DNA of 64,000 nt from Ophioderma brevispina (GCA_023653785.1 JAMKCH010057912.1:26996-90995), one strand, 5' to 3'; counted from the stretch's first letter, positions 46,304 to 59,240 are shown. Notes: a model not told the origin generated them from the letters alone. Translations and numbers: made by a program.

Positions 46304-46492
46304 TAGGAAAAAAGTATGATTGGGAAAACGGTACTCTCTTTAAGACGAATTGAACCAAGCGATACCATTATTTTAAGGTGGAAGAAAGAGGGCCGGAGAC
46401 CGAGTTCTTCCACGCAAAACAATAATGGGTTGTCGCAGGGTTCAATTCGTCGTAAAGAGAGAGTACCCGTTACCAAAATCATACCTTTATTC
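46304..46492. mobile_element. 190-bp near-perfect hairpin
   Basis: The left arm AAAGTATGATTGGGAAAACG, TACTCTC, GACGAATTGAACC, CCATTATT and GTGGAAGA is mirrored by the right arm up to ATCATACCTTTAT at 46492. The arms are about 88 bp and meet at a loop near 46395-46410. It is a fully palindromic MITE type. Confidence 0.85.
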
Positions 46493-46499
46493 AATAACA

Positions 46500-46790
46500 T
46501 GCTTATCATTAAGCTTTAATGTTCATCTTAAACCCAATTTCGCAATGCTTTACGGATTAAATACAACAAGAAAGGACTGCCACCACCCAGTGACAACCAT
46601 CGAACAACCCGTTGAACGCACCAATCATATGCAACGAGACGACAACGTTGCTGCGCGCGCGAACCTGTAGCAAAACGCGGTATGACTCGGGCGCTTAACC
46701 TAAAACGCACGTTCAATACGCAGTGCGTACTACCTGGGTTCAATCATGGGAATTGAACCACCCGGGCCCGCCAATGAAAAATTGCTTTAC
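46500..46790. other. CpG-richer stretch without recognised gene
   Basis: Sequence between the hairpin and the next foldback with CpG clusters (TTGCTGCGCGCGCGAACC, CGGGCCCGCC). Frames are open on both strands for 70-80 codons without recognised motifs. Confidence 0.35.
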
Positions 46791-46816
46791 TTTCCACAAG
46801 CGTTTAAGAATATCCT

Positions 46817-48237
46817 AACAGAGGGTCCAAAAAATAAATGCAATCTCGCAGTCGGTGCTATAATTTCAAAAATTAGGAGAATTATTCAAATTTTATACAT
46901 ATTCTGAAGGACGAATTGTTCGTACATCCTGTCCCCATTTTTTTTGATACGATTCACTGTTTTGAAAACCAAAGGCTATTATGTAAACCCGCTGTCAAAT
47001 TACCCCATTCCCAAGTTTGCCTTAGATCGTTGAAGCCGGTTCACCTTGAAAAATGGATAAAACGTTTTTAACTACAAACATCTTGTTACTAATCCTGTCT
47101 TTGTTCATAAAAAGATTCCTAAAATATTTGTCGTATTGTTTATTCCACGGTCTTTTATCGTCTGCGCAGTATTTTCCTCTACTCATATTGAGAATAGTAA
47201 TTTAGCGACTTGGCCCAACTTAAATGTTTTATCTTCAGTGTGTCTGCCAAATCAACGTGAATATTGCAAATTGCAGTGGAGGGTTAAATACCAATGAATG
47301 GAAAGAGTAATAATGGGGATTGAAGACCAATATATAATATGTCTATATGGACTATTTATAGACAACAACACACAACACAAATAACCACAATAAAATCACT
47401 TGAGTTACATCAACACAATGTCAGTTTCATTGTGACAGAGGACATTTCCCTTATTTGTCAAAGACACTGTTGTCTTTAAATGTTTTTTAATATTAAATAT
47501 GTAGTTTAAAAAGGTATACGGGTAGCAGAAAAACCAAAAACAGCACCTACGTAACTTAAGCATGCCTTATTTGTGATTCAATCAGTCAACTTGGAATGGC
47601 TTACATTGTGACTACGTGCGTAAATCGCCTTTGTTCTAAACTCCCCGTGAAAGCAATCAGGTGAAATTTTGGAATATTCATATCATACTATAATTTGCCA
47701 AATTTTTTAAAAGAATTAAAAATTTTTTAAATAATTTTTAAATTATAGTACCCGACCATTTCCATTCATTTGGGATTTAATCCCTCTGCTGCAACTTTAC
47801 AACAATATTCAGCGGATTTGGTCAGCCTGCTGGAGATAAATTTTGGCCAAGTCGCTAATTTACTATTCTAAATATGAGTAGCATAAGATATGTACATACA
47901 TAAAAGCAGTTGTATAATAAAACACTAATAACAAGAATTACAATCAGTTTAGTAATTTACTTTTAAAAGCAAAAGACAGATTAGTACCAGATATTTTTGT
48001 TTGAAAGACATTTTTATTCACTTTTCAAGGCAGACCCGCTAACTTGGAATGGGGTAATTGACAGCGGGTTTTACATAATAGCTTTGTTTTCAAACTAGTG
48101 AACCCTATCGGACAAAAATTGGAAAGGATAATACAAAACCCGTTCTCTTCCGATCTGTTATAAAATTTGAATAATTCTAAGTAATTTTTGAATTAGCACC
48201 GACTGGGAGGATTTGCATTTATTTTAGGACACCCTTA
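46817..48237. mobile_element. 1.42-kb foldback element
   Basis: The arms (about 46817-47250 and 47845-48237) are reverse complements: AGGGTxxCCxAAAATAAATGC ends, CAGTCGGTGCTA, AGAATTATTCAAATTTTATA, GCTATTATGTAAA, CCCGCTGTCAA, TTACCCCATTCC and TAGCGACTTGGCC. The loop is about 600 bp. AGGGTGTCC-type ends and neighbouring TA suggest a mariner-like origin. No protein is recognised. Confidence 0.8.
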
Positions 48238-48239
48238 TG

Positions 48240-49535
48240 GGGCTAGTCAGCTAGCAAAACCTCCTTAACTTTTTTCTTTTGGATTTGTGGTGGACCATTT
48301 ATGTAGTCAAAATTGGAACTTCTGGCTGTACCCCAAATTAACTCTATTTTTTCTCAAATCCTGTACTTTTTCCCCTGCATTAAATTCGCAGTTTTTGTTT
48401 CTATTAATTTAGACAAGTTGTCCCACACCTATAATGCTAATTGGTTTCCACATTTTCGTGCTTCTCATTTCCGGAGCCAGGTCGTTGCAATTCAGCGTTT
48501 CGGAGGTGACAATTTTCCTGTTAACAATGATGCCTATGTTTAACAACCTATTACAGGTACTCCTTTTTATTTAACCTACTTCTCTCTTTTTTGGTGTATT
48601 GAAAAACTACTAGTAATGACTTGCATTTAGTTTTGCAAAAGAATTTTGATTCCTTCGCCTCTTAAGATTTTGTGCGCAATTCAATTCAATTAACTTTTCC
48701 GTTACATTTCGTCACTCCTTCTCTTCTGCAACATGAACTAATAGTGTTAATTTTTAAAGAGAATACATGGCCAGTGTTTTGACTTCGTTAAATGTTTGAA
48801 CATGCCCCTTAAATCTTACTTGAATACAAGTTGTAAAAATACACCAACTATTTCAAATTGTAACCAACACTGCCTACCTTCCTTGCACCCGTCACTCTCT
48901 GAAACGCCAATTTGTCACTTCCGAAACAGTTAAGTTAACATCTCATATCAGCTTTACTGCTTAGATAGAAATCTCTTGTGCTGATTATCTGTTATAGTGC
49001 TTAGTAGTGATGCTCATCAATTTAGGATGACACTCACCAGGTGCTGCGAATCAACTTTAAGTTTCCCTGACGACTGAAAATGTGTTGTCTCGGAGATGAC
49101 ATAATGTTGTTACAATGTAATTGCTCATTTTTTGAGCTTGGAGGGCCTTACTGTGTTTGACTTGTGATTGTTTTACCTTGGCAAGAAACATTGTCAAATG
49201 ATAAACAATGATTTATAACATACACCGATGGATAACTTTGACTAATTACCAGTGTATTTGTGTTTATATTTTTACTTTTTGTGGCATTTGAATGCCAAAA
49301 GCCAGATACTAACACTCTTGGTGACAGTAATGGATGCCTGATAGTTTGTTGTTTAACTCGTTATATTTTGTAAATAATCTTTAGATAATAAATAGGTATA
49401 AGCTTTGACCAACCAACATGTTTGTGCATGTTTTTAGAGAATAACAAATTTTAATTCATTTTGTTTCGGAGGTTGACATTTTTTTGTTACATGGCGTATC
49501 TACAACATTCTTGCAAGCGCTTAGCTTGTGTTGTC
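48240..49535. other. Non-coding stretch, nothing recognised
   Basis: A 76-codon plus frame (48313-48543) has no recognised domain. No repeats with clear ends are seen. Confidence 0.4.
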
Positions 49536-49539
49536 ATTA

Positions 49540-50528
49540 CCCTAACCCGGACCGGGTCGTTTTTGCCAGCCGACGGCCCAAATGCAACAAGGGCAATCTG
49601 TTTTTTAATTTTTAACGCCAGATGCAACGAGAGCCAAATCTTGCTTTCATTGCATCTCGCCGTTTTTTTCCCGGCACAGGAATAAGTAGCGTAAAGTCAA
49701 TAACGGCCCAGATTGCAACGAAAAACCAATCGCTTCATTGTCCCCCCCCCTCCCGGAAGACGGCCCAGATGCAACGAAAACCACATCGCGTCCTTTTCCC
49801 GTAAGACGGCCCAGATGCAACGAGGAACATCCGCGCCATTTCCGGAGAGACGTCCAGATGCAACGAGGAACATCGCGTGCGCGAATGCAACGTTAGAACA
49901 GGGATAATAAATAATCAATAAATAATAAATAAATATGGGATGCGTACTTCCCACTGATTTGCATGAATTTGTAGCATATAGTCGCGCCGTCGTGAGTGGG
50001 TGCGCTATTACTCTACAATCATAGTCCCGTTGCGCAAATGGCGCTATTACGCTACGTCATGCTCCGGTTTACGTCATGAATGCGTTTTATTCATAATTTA
50101 AAGTAGCTTTATCGAAATGGTTGCGCTATCACCATCGAAATCGAAATTGTCATGGGCATTTTGGTACACAGTTTCACCCGCCGATGAAAAGCATTGCGCC
50201 TTCGACGGGCAAACCGTCCGAAATGGCCAGTTACAAAGCATCGCGTCATTGGGGACCGTATTGACGTCCCAGTGCAACGAGGAACATCGCTTCATTTTTT
50301 CCGGAAGACGGCCCGATGCAATGAGGAACATCACGTCATTTCCTATACAGACTGCCAGATGCAACGAGGAACACGCGTCATTTTTCCTGTAGACGGCCCA
50401 TATGCACTGAGGGCCAATGAGAGTCCATTTGGTGACAAAAAAATAGTTTGTTGACGGCCAGATGCAACGAGAAACATTTTCCGACCGGTACGTTTTCGTT
50501 GGCTCTCTTGCATCTCTGCCGCGTTAGG
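49540..50528 (+). mobile_element. 1-kb CCCTAAC element, copy 1
   Basis: It begins CCCTAACCCGGACCGGGTCG and ends GCCGCGTTAGG, with TTA on both sides (49537-49539 and 50529-50531). The interior is mostly degenerate units of about 46-48 bp: GACGGCCCAGATGCAACGAG, GAACATCGCGTCATTTTCCG. A (TAAA)n-like patch lies at 49905-49935 and a central unique block holds GCGCTATTACGCTACGTCAT and GGCAAACCGTCCGAAATG. There is no protein. It is a non-autonomous DNA element of unknown superfamily; the TTA duplication would suit PIF/Harbinger. Confidence 0.75.
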
Positions 50529-51842
50529 TTATTTACAATTTCCCCCCCCCACAAGTAACAGTTTTAACACAACAATATTTAGGTTATACTAATTAGCACT
50601 ACTCTGTAGGGTCATTCCATGCCAAAACAAAGCGTTCACCATACATCTTGAGTTTTGCCATGACCCTTTTTTTATGCTTGGGGATTAAATTCTTTCTGAG
50701 ATCACCAACAGAAATCCTATATTTCATTCGTTCTCATAGAATGGTTCATCAAAGTTCACCTCTGAGCAAAATTCAGAGCATTTGCATTTGAATAAACCAA
50801 AGTAATCCTTTTAACAAAATGTAAACGTAAAAAAGCAATAGTAGCACATTTTGTTGAAGAACGCCAACACCCCCATTTTCATAAAAAAATGAGATTTTTA
50901 ACACGTTGCATTGGTAATCGGCTGGTAAACTATACATTGAATGGTTAAGCTCGACAATGTCTGTGTGGTCACAAACGAAGGAATTTTGTAATTAGAATAC
51001 TTATTATCGGGGATCCGATAATAATTCAAGTCTGCTGGAAACGGCTTCCAATGTGAAATATCCGGAACATAGCGCCTACGTGTCTACGCTCATCCTTAGT
51101 TGTTTAAAATTGGTTCAGAGGCCAGTCAGTTAGACGTTACCCTCCTCGAGGTCGCACTATTTCCTCATGGACTTACATAAACTAGCATTTCCAGCTCTTC
51201 CGTGAGTCCAATTCTGGGATCCCAAATTCTATTCAAATCGCTTATTTTTGATAAATACGCATTTCTTTCTTACAGTCCTCGTTCGCGCAAAGGTATAATA
51301 GTTTCCTCCTAGACATTACCAACGTAACTGTGCCAAAATATCAACTTTGAAAATGAGGCGACTCTTTTAAAAAATGTGCCATTATTGCCTTTAAGCAAAC
51401 TCGCACAAGGGCTATTTTATCCATGGTGTAAAATGAGAAACAGGAATCCTTTGACATTTTTTTCCTTTAAAATGCTCCTTGTACTGGAATATTTCAATTT
51501 CCCTATTTCAAGGTACATTGGTACAAATGTATTTCCTGCATGCCTGTGGCAGTAATTTCACTGACCCCCCCTTATGAACGGGTAAACTGCCCATATTTTG
51601 GATATATGTTGGCTTTAAAAATGTTTTAACCCTTATTTTTGAGATTGACTCCAATTTTGCTCTGAGAGTCTACCTTTTAAATGAAATTACTAACTAACTT
51701 TGACTGCCGTGGCTACATGTATGATACAGGCGAAAAAAAAGTAATGGTGCCCATGTGACAAATTCACTAAAATTACCCAAACTTGACAGGACAGCTGCTG
51801 ATGTTACCAGAGCTTCTCAGTTTTCATATGCATGAGTTTTAA

Positions 51843-52540
51843 AGGTGCACCGAGAGATTTCATATCAGGGTGTCCTAAAACCAATCAAAGTACTGATTTT
51901 TTGCCCTGATGTAAAGCTTTCCGTCAAAACCGCTTCCGCTGTGGGGTATCCATACATTTACCATATCCTCACGCTGACGATTCAGGTTGTATCCCATAAT
52001 GTTCTTAGTATGGGAGGCAACTGGTTGGTCTTTCTCTTCTTCCTGTTTGGTCCAAATATATATATCTATATATGTTGAATTTCTACTTAATTTAAAGTTT
52101 TTTTGCAAAAATTGTGTATATTGATGTATAATCAATCATTGTTTGTTTTAACATTTTTATCTATTTATTATTGTCGTATGATATTTTTTGTATAATTGCT
52201 CCTCTCTATGTGAAGCGCCTAGAGCCCTCTGCATTAGGCGCTATATCAAGATTGTTCTTATTATTATTATTATTAAAAATATCCCCATCTGAAAGGATTA
52301 AGCTCAGAAATGTTTCTTTGGTACAAAAAATGTGGAATTCCTAATTTCGTATAGGAGCAAATACAAAATTCAGCCTATGTTTTCTATTGAAATATAAGCA
52401 AATCAAAATTGCCTTTTTTTCTCTCTTTTAAGACATTTCTGTAGCTAAATACAAGGTAAGTAATCTATCGAGTGGCTAAATTATATGAAATTACTATTAT
52501 GGCACAATATTTGGGTGCCTCAAAATCTCTCGTTGCACCT
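51843..52540. mobile_element. TTAA-flanked element, 698 bp
   Basis: TTAA flanks both ends (51839-51842 and 52541-52544). The inverted ends are AGGTGCACCGAGAGATTT and AAATCTCTCGTTGCACCT, with one mismatch in 18 bp. TTAA target duplication is typical of piggyBac-type elements. It has no transposase and is nested in the 50608-53881 element. Confidence 0.75.
52195..52276 (+). repeat. Retroposon 3' tail (GTGAAGCGCCTAGAGC...TTA repeats)
   Basis: GTGAAGCGCCTAGAGCCCTC, TAGGCGCTATATCAAGATTG and six TTA/ATT triplets form the kind of 3' end shared by many animal LINEs and their SINEs (recalled). The 5' extent inside the TTAA-flanked element is uncertain and may reach about 52050. Confidence 0.6.
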
Positions 52541-53881
52541 TTAATTGTACCTTAAAGTATGTAATTAGATTATCTTAAAGTATGTTGTAATTTTTGTTTT
52601 GTTGCTTGCTTCATATTTAAGGGGGTTAGATTATTACATTTCAGTTGACCACAAAATGAAATACTTTCAGGGCTAGAATTTCGGCGAGAATCCGAGAATC
52701 GATTCTCGCAAAGATTCTCGTAAACTGATTTACGTGAATCAATGTTGATTCTCGTAAACTTTAGAACTTAACACAATAATTTAATGAATTAGATGATTCC
52801 CGCAAAATTTGTTTTTGGAAATCAAGACCGATTCTCGCACCACAAACGAAATTCTACCCCTGACTTTACTATTTTAAACTTTTAAGTCATTGTCTCTGCA
52901 AGTAAACAGAAATGCCTTTGTACGTACGGTCACAGGTCTGTTGACCAGCTAGTGCAAATTAAGCAATACAACAATTTTGATTTGTAGTAAATGCCCTCAT
53001 CATGTCCTAGGTATTTACATTTTTGGGGACACCACAGCTATTGATCCATGCGGCTGAAGGGTCTCTAATGCTTTTCTAACAAAAAATGGCCCATTTAAAT
53101 AACTGCATGTTTGTTGCTCATCTAGCAGCAAGACTCTAAAGTTATGCCCTCCTAAAGTTAGGTTCCCTAATTTAAGGTGGCTGGATAAAAAGAAGTCACT
53201 CTATAAAATTTACCTGAACCACGCTTGGTCACACCATGCAGTTCAAAGATATGCTATATGAACACCTTTTAATACTGTACATGTAGTACTGACCTTGCCC
53301 GTTTTAATATAGACGGAGGAAAAAATGCATTTGAAAACAATACAATATTTCAATAATTAAGTGTACGTTATCATATGCCAAGAATTAGAATCTATACGCA
53401 AGTACAATCAACACAAAATACAAAAGAAGTTGGGAGGGGTTATTTTAGTGATGAAGACCACTTTAAGGTTTCCCAACCTTTGAGAGGGCAGATTTTTTTC
53501 CTCCGTCATACAATCATGCAGAGCATTTAATTTAAAAAACTTTTCCAGCAGAAATAATTCATGCCAGTGGATCCCTAGAAATTAAAGGGGATCACCATGA
53601 AGCTTTATTACAGGTAACAATAATCAGTGGGAGTGGCCAGGTATCAACAAATGAAGCATGTAATGCGCTGGAATGTTTGAATTTCTAGATGTCTCACTAG
53701 AATGCATTGTTTTGTTGTCAACCCAATGACTGAATTTGCTCAGTCTAAACTTCAACATGCTGCTATATAATAGAACATATGTTGTTGGTGATCTTGTGCC
53801 TCTGGAATCAGAAAGGCTAGCCTGGGCAAAATGAAAGCAAATCAAAGATGGGAACTCCCTGTTTTGGCATGGAATGACCCT

Positions 53882-56635
53882 GCAGCATCTTTTTTTTTTT
53901 TTCCTTTATTTTTTAACCTGTACAACTGCATCACTATCGTTTAAGAAACAAAACTTGCTATGAATGGGTAATCATGGCTATGATTTAAATAAAGACTCCG
54001 ACAAAACTGGAATCAGTGAAAAATGATTTTGAAATGGAAAAGAGACACTGTAAATCAGACCAATTCTAAGTTCTAATGGTTCTTGTGGTTGAGAATAAAC
54101 CTTTCTCATTTGGTGTTAACACAATTTGATCCTCCCAAATGATTTTTTTCACAAATCATGGCCCTCCAAAAACTATATTGTTTTCACAATCATGGCCTGT
54201 AAATAGCACCACCAAATTTGATTTTTTTAGCCAATTTATGTGTTAGTTAAACAATGCTCGAGACTGATTTTCTTTTCTTCTTATTATTTTTATATTACAA
54301 TTACAAGCTTGTTCAGTACAAGTTGGCCTGCACCTCTGTGTAATACAATGGTCCTGCATTTGGTTTCTTCAAATGGTCAACCTAAGGAATATTCTTTCCT
54401 TTTGTAAACTAGAATGAATTTATAGCTGTTCAAAAGCAAAATTATAACCAGCGTCGTGTTTATTAAACAACAGTGTCATGAAACAAATATTTTGTGAACA
54501 TCTTTGTCCCCTCCGAAACGACGTGTGGTATTTGCAAAGTTCAGGAATTGTATACATGAAAACTTCTTAAAAGTGTAATTTGTTTCAGGAGAAACATTTG
54601 AGAATTTTGCACAAGGAGTCTCATGTGGATTGTAATTTTTTACAACAATGGTTAGTTTTCCCCTGGGGGGCAACGTAGATAATATGTATACAGTATATTT
54701 CACCTAGAGATTGTTTGTTGTGAAACAAAACCTTGCAACGTCTATTTTGGGCGATTCCCGCATCATGGACATTACATGTGGACCAATTTTTATGCTTTTA
54801 TGGTATAGTTTAGGTTAATTTATAAACTCTGTATTTTGGGTTTGTTATTTGTTATTGTAGCTGGGGTAAATTGTACCTCATCAATTTTTGTAGGGAAGCC
54901 ATTGCTAAATAAATTACGACCGGATTTAGGCAATGAGCGTCTGGACATTACTCCAAAAAACCTGTTGCAACACTATTGGAAGTTCAACTCCCAAAAACTC
55001 TCTCGGGATTTAAGGTACCGGAGTCCCGGGTCTGTGAAGCTTGACTTTTCATCCTGACCCGCGAGAAAAATTGACAAGAGTCATCTTGACCCGCTGCTTT
55101 TGAACATATCATCTTAATGTCAGCCGAAGTCCGGCGTTCCTTCCCAAAGTGTCAGCCGAAGTCGGCATTCCTTTCCCAATATTCTAAATTCCCCTAGTCC
55201 CAAGTCATTTTGACTCGCGTCTCTTTGCACTTCAATAATCTCAGAGTCAAGCAGAGTCATTTCCGTAGTTCCGCAAGTCCAAGTAGCCATCACATTATTA
55301 CCTGGACAAAGAATATAGGTGATCGCAAATAAATTCTATTGTTGATCTGCTTGACTGCAACACTTAAGTCTTAACGTCAATACGATATTGTATTATAGAC
55401 CTGTTGTTTCCGTCATAGAATCATTAGGGCTACTGCATCGCCTTTCCGACGCAACAATCCAAGTGTGAAGATGCTGTTTTTTTGGCTTAAATGTAGAGCC
55501 ACTAGTACTGAGAATACCTACAAAACATCCCTAAAACAGATGACCGATCCTACTATTGATAGTTAGATAGACTATATTTTCAAAGTATTTCAAAAGTCTG
55601 GTTAATTTCCATATTGATAAAAAGAACAACATATTTTACTCAGAAAAAAAACTAAAGAATCCATTGAACAATCAAAGTTACAGATTTTTAAATATTTTCA
55701 TTTCAAAGCTTTTCCTGAAATTTTACCTATGAAAATACTGTACAAGCGTGGCACCGAACTGAAATTAAACCGAAAGTCAAATGGCTAGGTGATCCTGTTT
55801 TTAGTTTTGACATAAAACTTGGTCGAAATAATGACAAAAATCTAGACAATGTACCATGTGTGAAGATTTAAAATACGGACTCGCAAGAAAGTTCCTAAAA
55901 TAGGCAAAAATGGGCAAATTGAGTAAATTTTAAAATCGCTGAGGAAATTTACAAACTGGACCTTGAATTTAAAGTCTTCAGCAGGTATTCATATACTATC
56001 GTCTGAATGATGGATCAAAATTTGGCAAAATCGGATGTCAAAATCAACCCCTCGTCCATTTTACCTGAAACGTCCTAGGACCCACAAAACAGCTGCCTCT
56101 TTTAATGTGCCCTTGACTACTCAGTTTGCTTTTTGGATGTCTTCTTCAGTTTTTTTAACGCAACTGTTTTGGGGCGAACTTAATGGATTCCCAATCATAC
56201 CAAATTGAACAGGTTATTATAACTAATCCTGTTGCTTTTTAAACCTGAAATCAGATTGAAAAGAAATGTGTTTTTTTTGCTTTCCTCTTTTTTTAACTAA
56301 CACTTTTTCAAACATACAAAAAAATAAAACGATTTAAAAAAAAAAAAGTTACTAATTGGACATTCCTCTATTGAATTGAATTCTATTGGTGTCGCTTGAG
56401 CACGGCACCGTGGCTTAGGCAAGAACGGCAATCACTCCACAGTATACAAAATAGCGCTTTAGCCATGCCAGTTCAGTACACATGTTCAAGATCACTGATA
56501 CTTTTTACATTGTATATGAATATTCAACGTAATTGGAAGACAGTGACTTTCAATCTCCTCTGAGCATGCTCATATTAGTAGCGTCCCCCCCCGCCCCCCG
56601 CCCAGGCATGACTCAGACTCACTCATGAGGTCATA
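53882..56635. other. Non-coding stretch with one small duplication
   Basis: GTCAGCCGAAGTCxGGC[G/A]TTCC occurs twice at about 55118-55180. No exon, RNA gene or bounded transposon is otherwise recognised. Confidence 0.4.
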
Positions 56636-57234
56636 GTATAGTTTTTGACCTGACATTTTTGGTAACAAGCCTGATTTTGTCAGGAGTAGGTCCCGGAATA
56701 TTTAGAATTAACTGATAAAAAGTCCCCCGAAAATCCCCCGTGGCCCATTTCTTCAAAATCCAAGATGGCGTCCAAAATGGTCGCCATTTGTGTATTGGGT
56801 TCAGAATTTCCAACCATACCAGCTGACACAAAAGTACGGTATCCAAACATATGTTTTTGAGGTATAAGGATTACCTATGAAACACTATAAATATTTAACC
56901 TTCAGTATCGAATTCCAAAATGCGCCCCAAATTTGCTGCCTTTCGATCCGTGTATGGATGAAATAGGAAAATGGTCATTTCAGATAAATAAATTAGGCCA
57001 CAAGGAATCATACATATGGTTGGTAATTCTAACTACCCCCCACTAAACTAACTATCTCAAGAGGCAAAAGTTGTTTCGTACAAATTTCTCCAGCTATGCA
57101 ATATTACATAATTCTAAATGTTCATCACTGGCTCATAACAGCTGTGGACTGTATTCACCATCCCCTTATGTCTGAAATAGTGAAAGATTCAAAGTGGTAA
57201 ACGAATGAAATAATAGAGTGGAGATTAAGTTAGC

Positions 57235-58420
57235 ACTAGTAGATTTCGATTGTGAAAAAACAGTCATGAAAGGCTCAAAAGTAACCAATGTTGATCATGC
57301 CCCCTTGACCTCCGGGGACCTCACAGTCATCTATGATATGTGGCTAATGGTTTGTAACTCTCCACAATCGCAGTTTAGTTTGGTGAAAGTTCTATACCGA
57401 TCTTATGAAGTACTTTGTACGGCCAATTCCAGCTCTGAGTCTGCCGAGGTCGACTCATGCCCTCCCACCGAGGTCACAGCCCCGAGCTTCAAGATTGGCT
57501 TCCACAAACTGCTTTAGGGTCCAAGGTAGAGGATCGACCACCGCTGAGATCATCTGATATCGATCCAGGAACACCTGGACTGCAGCAATCTTGACTGGGC
57601 CCAAAGCAATTCCGTGTAACTCTCTGATCCCCGAATGGTGTTGGTGGTGGGACTAGCTAGGCTACACCAGGTTCATCACACTGCGCTCCCAGGTTTGCAG
57701 GAAGCTATGCCAAAGAGAACTGGAAGGTATTCTATAGGCGTCCACCAAAAGGCAAACCACTAACAAGTCTCACGACATCATTCAGAACGACATCAATCCC
57801 GTGCGAGTGCACACCGTGACTCGACAGGTGCAGCATACTCGCAGCCCGATAATTAGCAAAGCGCCGAAGACTCCCCTCCACCCAACCCCTGCGAGGGCCG
57901 CCTGGTGAGACTGACATGAGGCCCGCTTGGCAGGACTGCCTTGGTGTGTTTAATGAAAGTAAGGCTGCGGTTCAACTCTTGACTGAACCATGGCACCCCT
58001 GTGCATCCAGTACAGCCCATCTCCATCTTATGTTAAGTTCTCTTTTTGCGCACCGACTTCCAAGGTGTAAAAACAGAGCTGACGGTCTTGGGGCCTGCCG
58101 ATTTTCAAGCGCCATCGGTGGAAATATTGACCCACATTGGCTAGGTCCCTCTGCAACACTGCCTCCAAGGACTCAAAAGAATCAGCAGCCATTCCAATGC
58201 TTGTTATCTCTCCAGGAGCACTGCGAACAAGCTCCATTTGGCACATCTGAGACCAATGTTGGAAAGACTGGGCGCCAGGACAGAACCAAGAGGGACACCG
58301 CCCCAAAGCCGGCGCCCTCCACTGCATTTCCCCCACGATGTCTCCAAGACGGAAGATCTGTCCGGATGAGCAGCATCATGACCCGACAAGCCCGACATCA
58401 GGGAAGACCCTAAGCAGCCC
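57235..58420 (-). pseudogene. Degraded LINE reverse transcriptase, C-terminal half
   Basis: On the minus strand GGVPLGSVLAPSLSNI matches the RT block G[VL]PQGSVLxPxLFNI. It is followed by SFESLEAVLQRDLANVGQYF, HRWRLKI and LEVGAQKENLT, a pattern typical of Jockey/CR1-like LINEs. Near the 3' end CDCGELQTISHI with a frameshift to IDDCEVPGG gives a CCHC-type zinc knuckle (CxCx8Hx4C). The expected YADD catalytic block is lost (only MAAD remains) and several stops and frameshifts occur. It is GC-richer than its surroundings. It is not functional. Confidence 0.85.
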
Positions 58421-59087
58421 AGACGCTAGACTTCGCAACGCAGCAGTTGATCTTGAAACAGCCGTACTGCATTATTTTTTGGGGGTGTGCGGAACATTTT
58501 TTGGTAAAAGTGGACCAAACCAAAATTGCTCCCTTTTGAATATCTGTGGGAAAAAGTGGACTTTCTTTGTCAAATGCTCTCTAAATTTTGGACTTTTTGT
58601 GCACCTTTTGTCCCTTTGTGGAATGTGCGAATTGCGTTCCCCTGCGTACGGGCCTGTCCTATTAAGACTGCTCAAGCCCTCTCTTATGGAACACTGTCTC
58701 GATGTGTGTGGTTAACTACGAAACGTGATTGTTGGACCGTATGTAGTGCCAAAGTGGTGGTGGATCCCAAGCACGGCCGTTGGAGCGTGATCGACCGGTT
58801 TTCTAGGCTAGGAACAAAAAGCCAGCAGAGACAACTGTGACAGAGCGTTTTTTTTGTTGGTATAAGTCCGTAAAGGGGACTCTCACCCTGTTAAAAATTG
58901 TGTTTGTTTTGCATTAAGTTTCCCACGGAGATTTGAAAATAAATGGCCCTAAAATTGAACCAAAAATACATTATTTTCGGATGCTGCGTACACCGTTGCC
59001 AGGTGACGGCGGCAAACTTGGGAAAATTCCTTAATCATTTATTTTGGAGAACAAATAAACATTTTTTGATCCAACACCTCTAATGTG

Positions 59088-59240
59088 AAGTATCAATAAT
59101 ATTGAATGGCTTCGAGTAGGATACAAGAAGTATTGCACAGCTAGAAAATATTGTACGAGTAGAAGAAGAGTACAATATTTTTCCTAACACGTGCAATAAT
59201 CTTGTATCATACAAAAAAGCCATTCAATATTATTATTATT
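59088..59240. mobile_element. 150-bp hairpin element
   Basis: The left AATAATATTGAATGGCTT, GATACAAGAAGTATTGCAC and AAAATATTGTAC pair with GTACAATATTTTT, GTGCAATAATCTTGTATCAT and AAGCCATTCAATATTATT on the right. The stem is about 65 bp with a loop of about 15 bp. Confidence 0.85.

Larger units (their letters stand above)
50608..53881. mobile_element. 3.3-kb element with AGGGTCATTCCATGCCAAAA ends
   Basis: The ends AGGGTCATTCCATGCCAAAA (50608) and its exact inverse at 53862-53881 extend imperfectly to about 45 bp. No transposase is recognised in the interior, which has only short frames. It contains the TTAA-flanked element at 51843-52540. Confidence 0.75.

Noticed and set aside
49540..49550. 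Telomere-like CCCTAAC as an interstitial telomere
   Set aside because: Only one motif occurs at each element end, without tandem telomeric repeats.
50930..51000. Minus-strand TDIVELNHS, resembling the missing DEPDC5 segment GDIVEIAHP
   Set aside because: It is short, lies 35 kb upstream inside a mobile element, lacks a good acceptor, and the surrounding residues do not align.
57916..58413. 165-codon plus-strand frame
   Set aside because: It lies antisense to the recognisable LINE reverse transcriptase on the minus strand. No domain is recognised.
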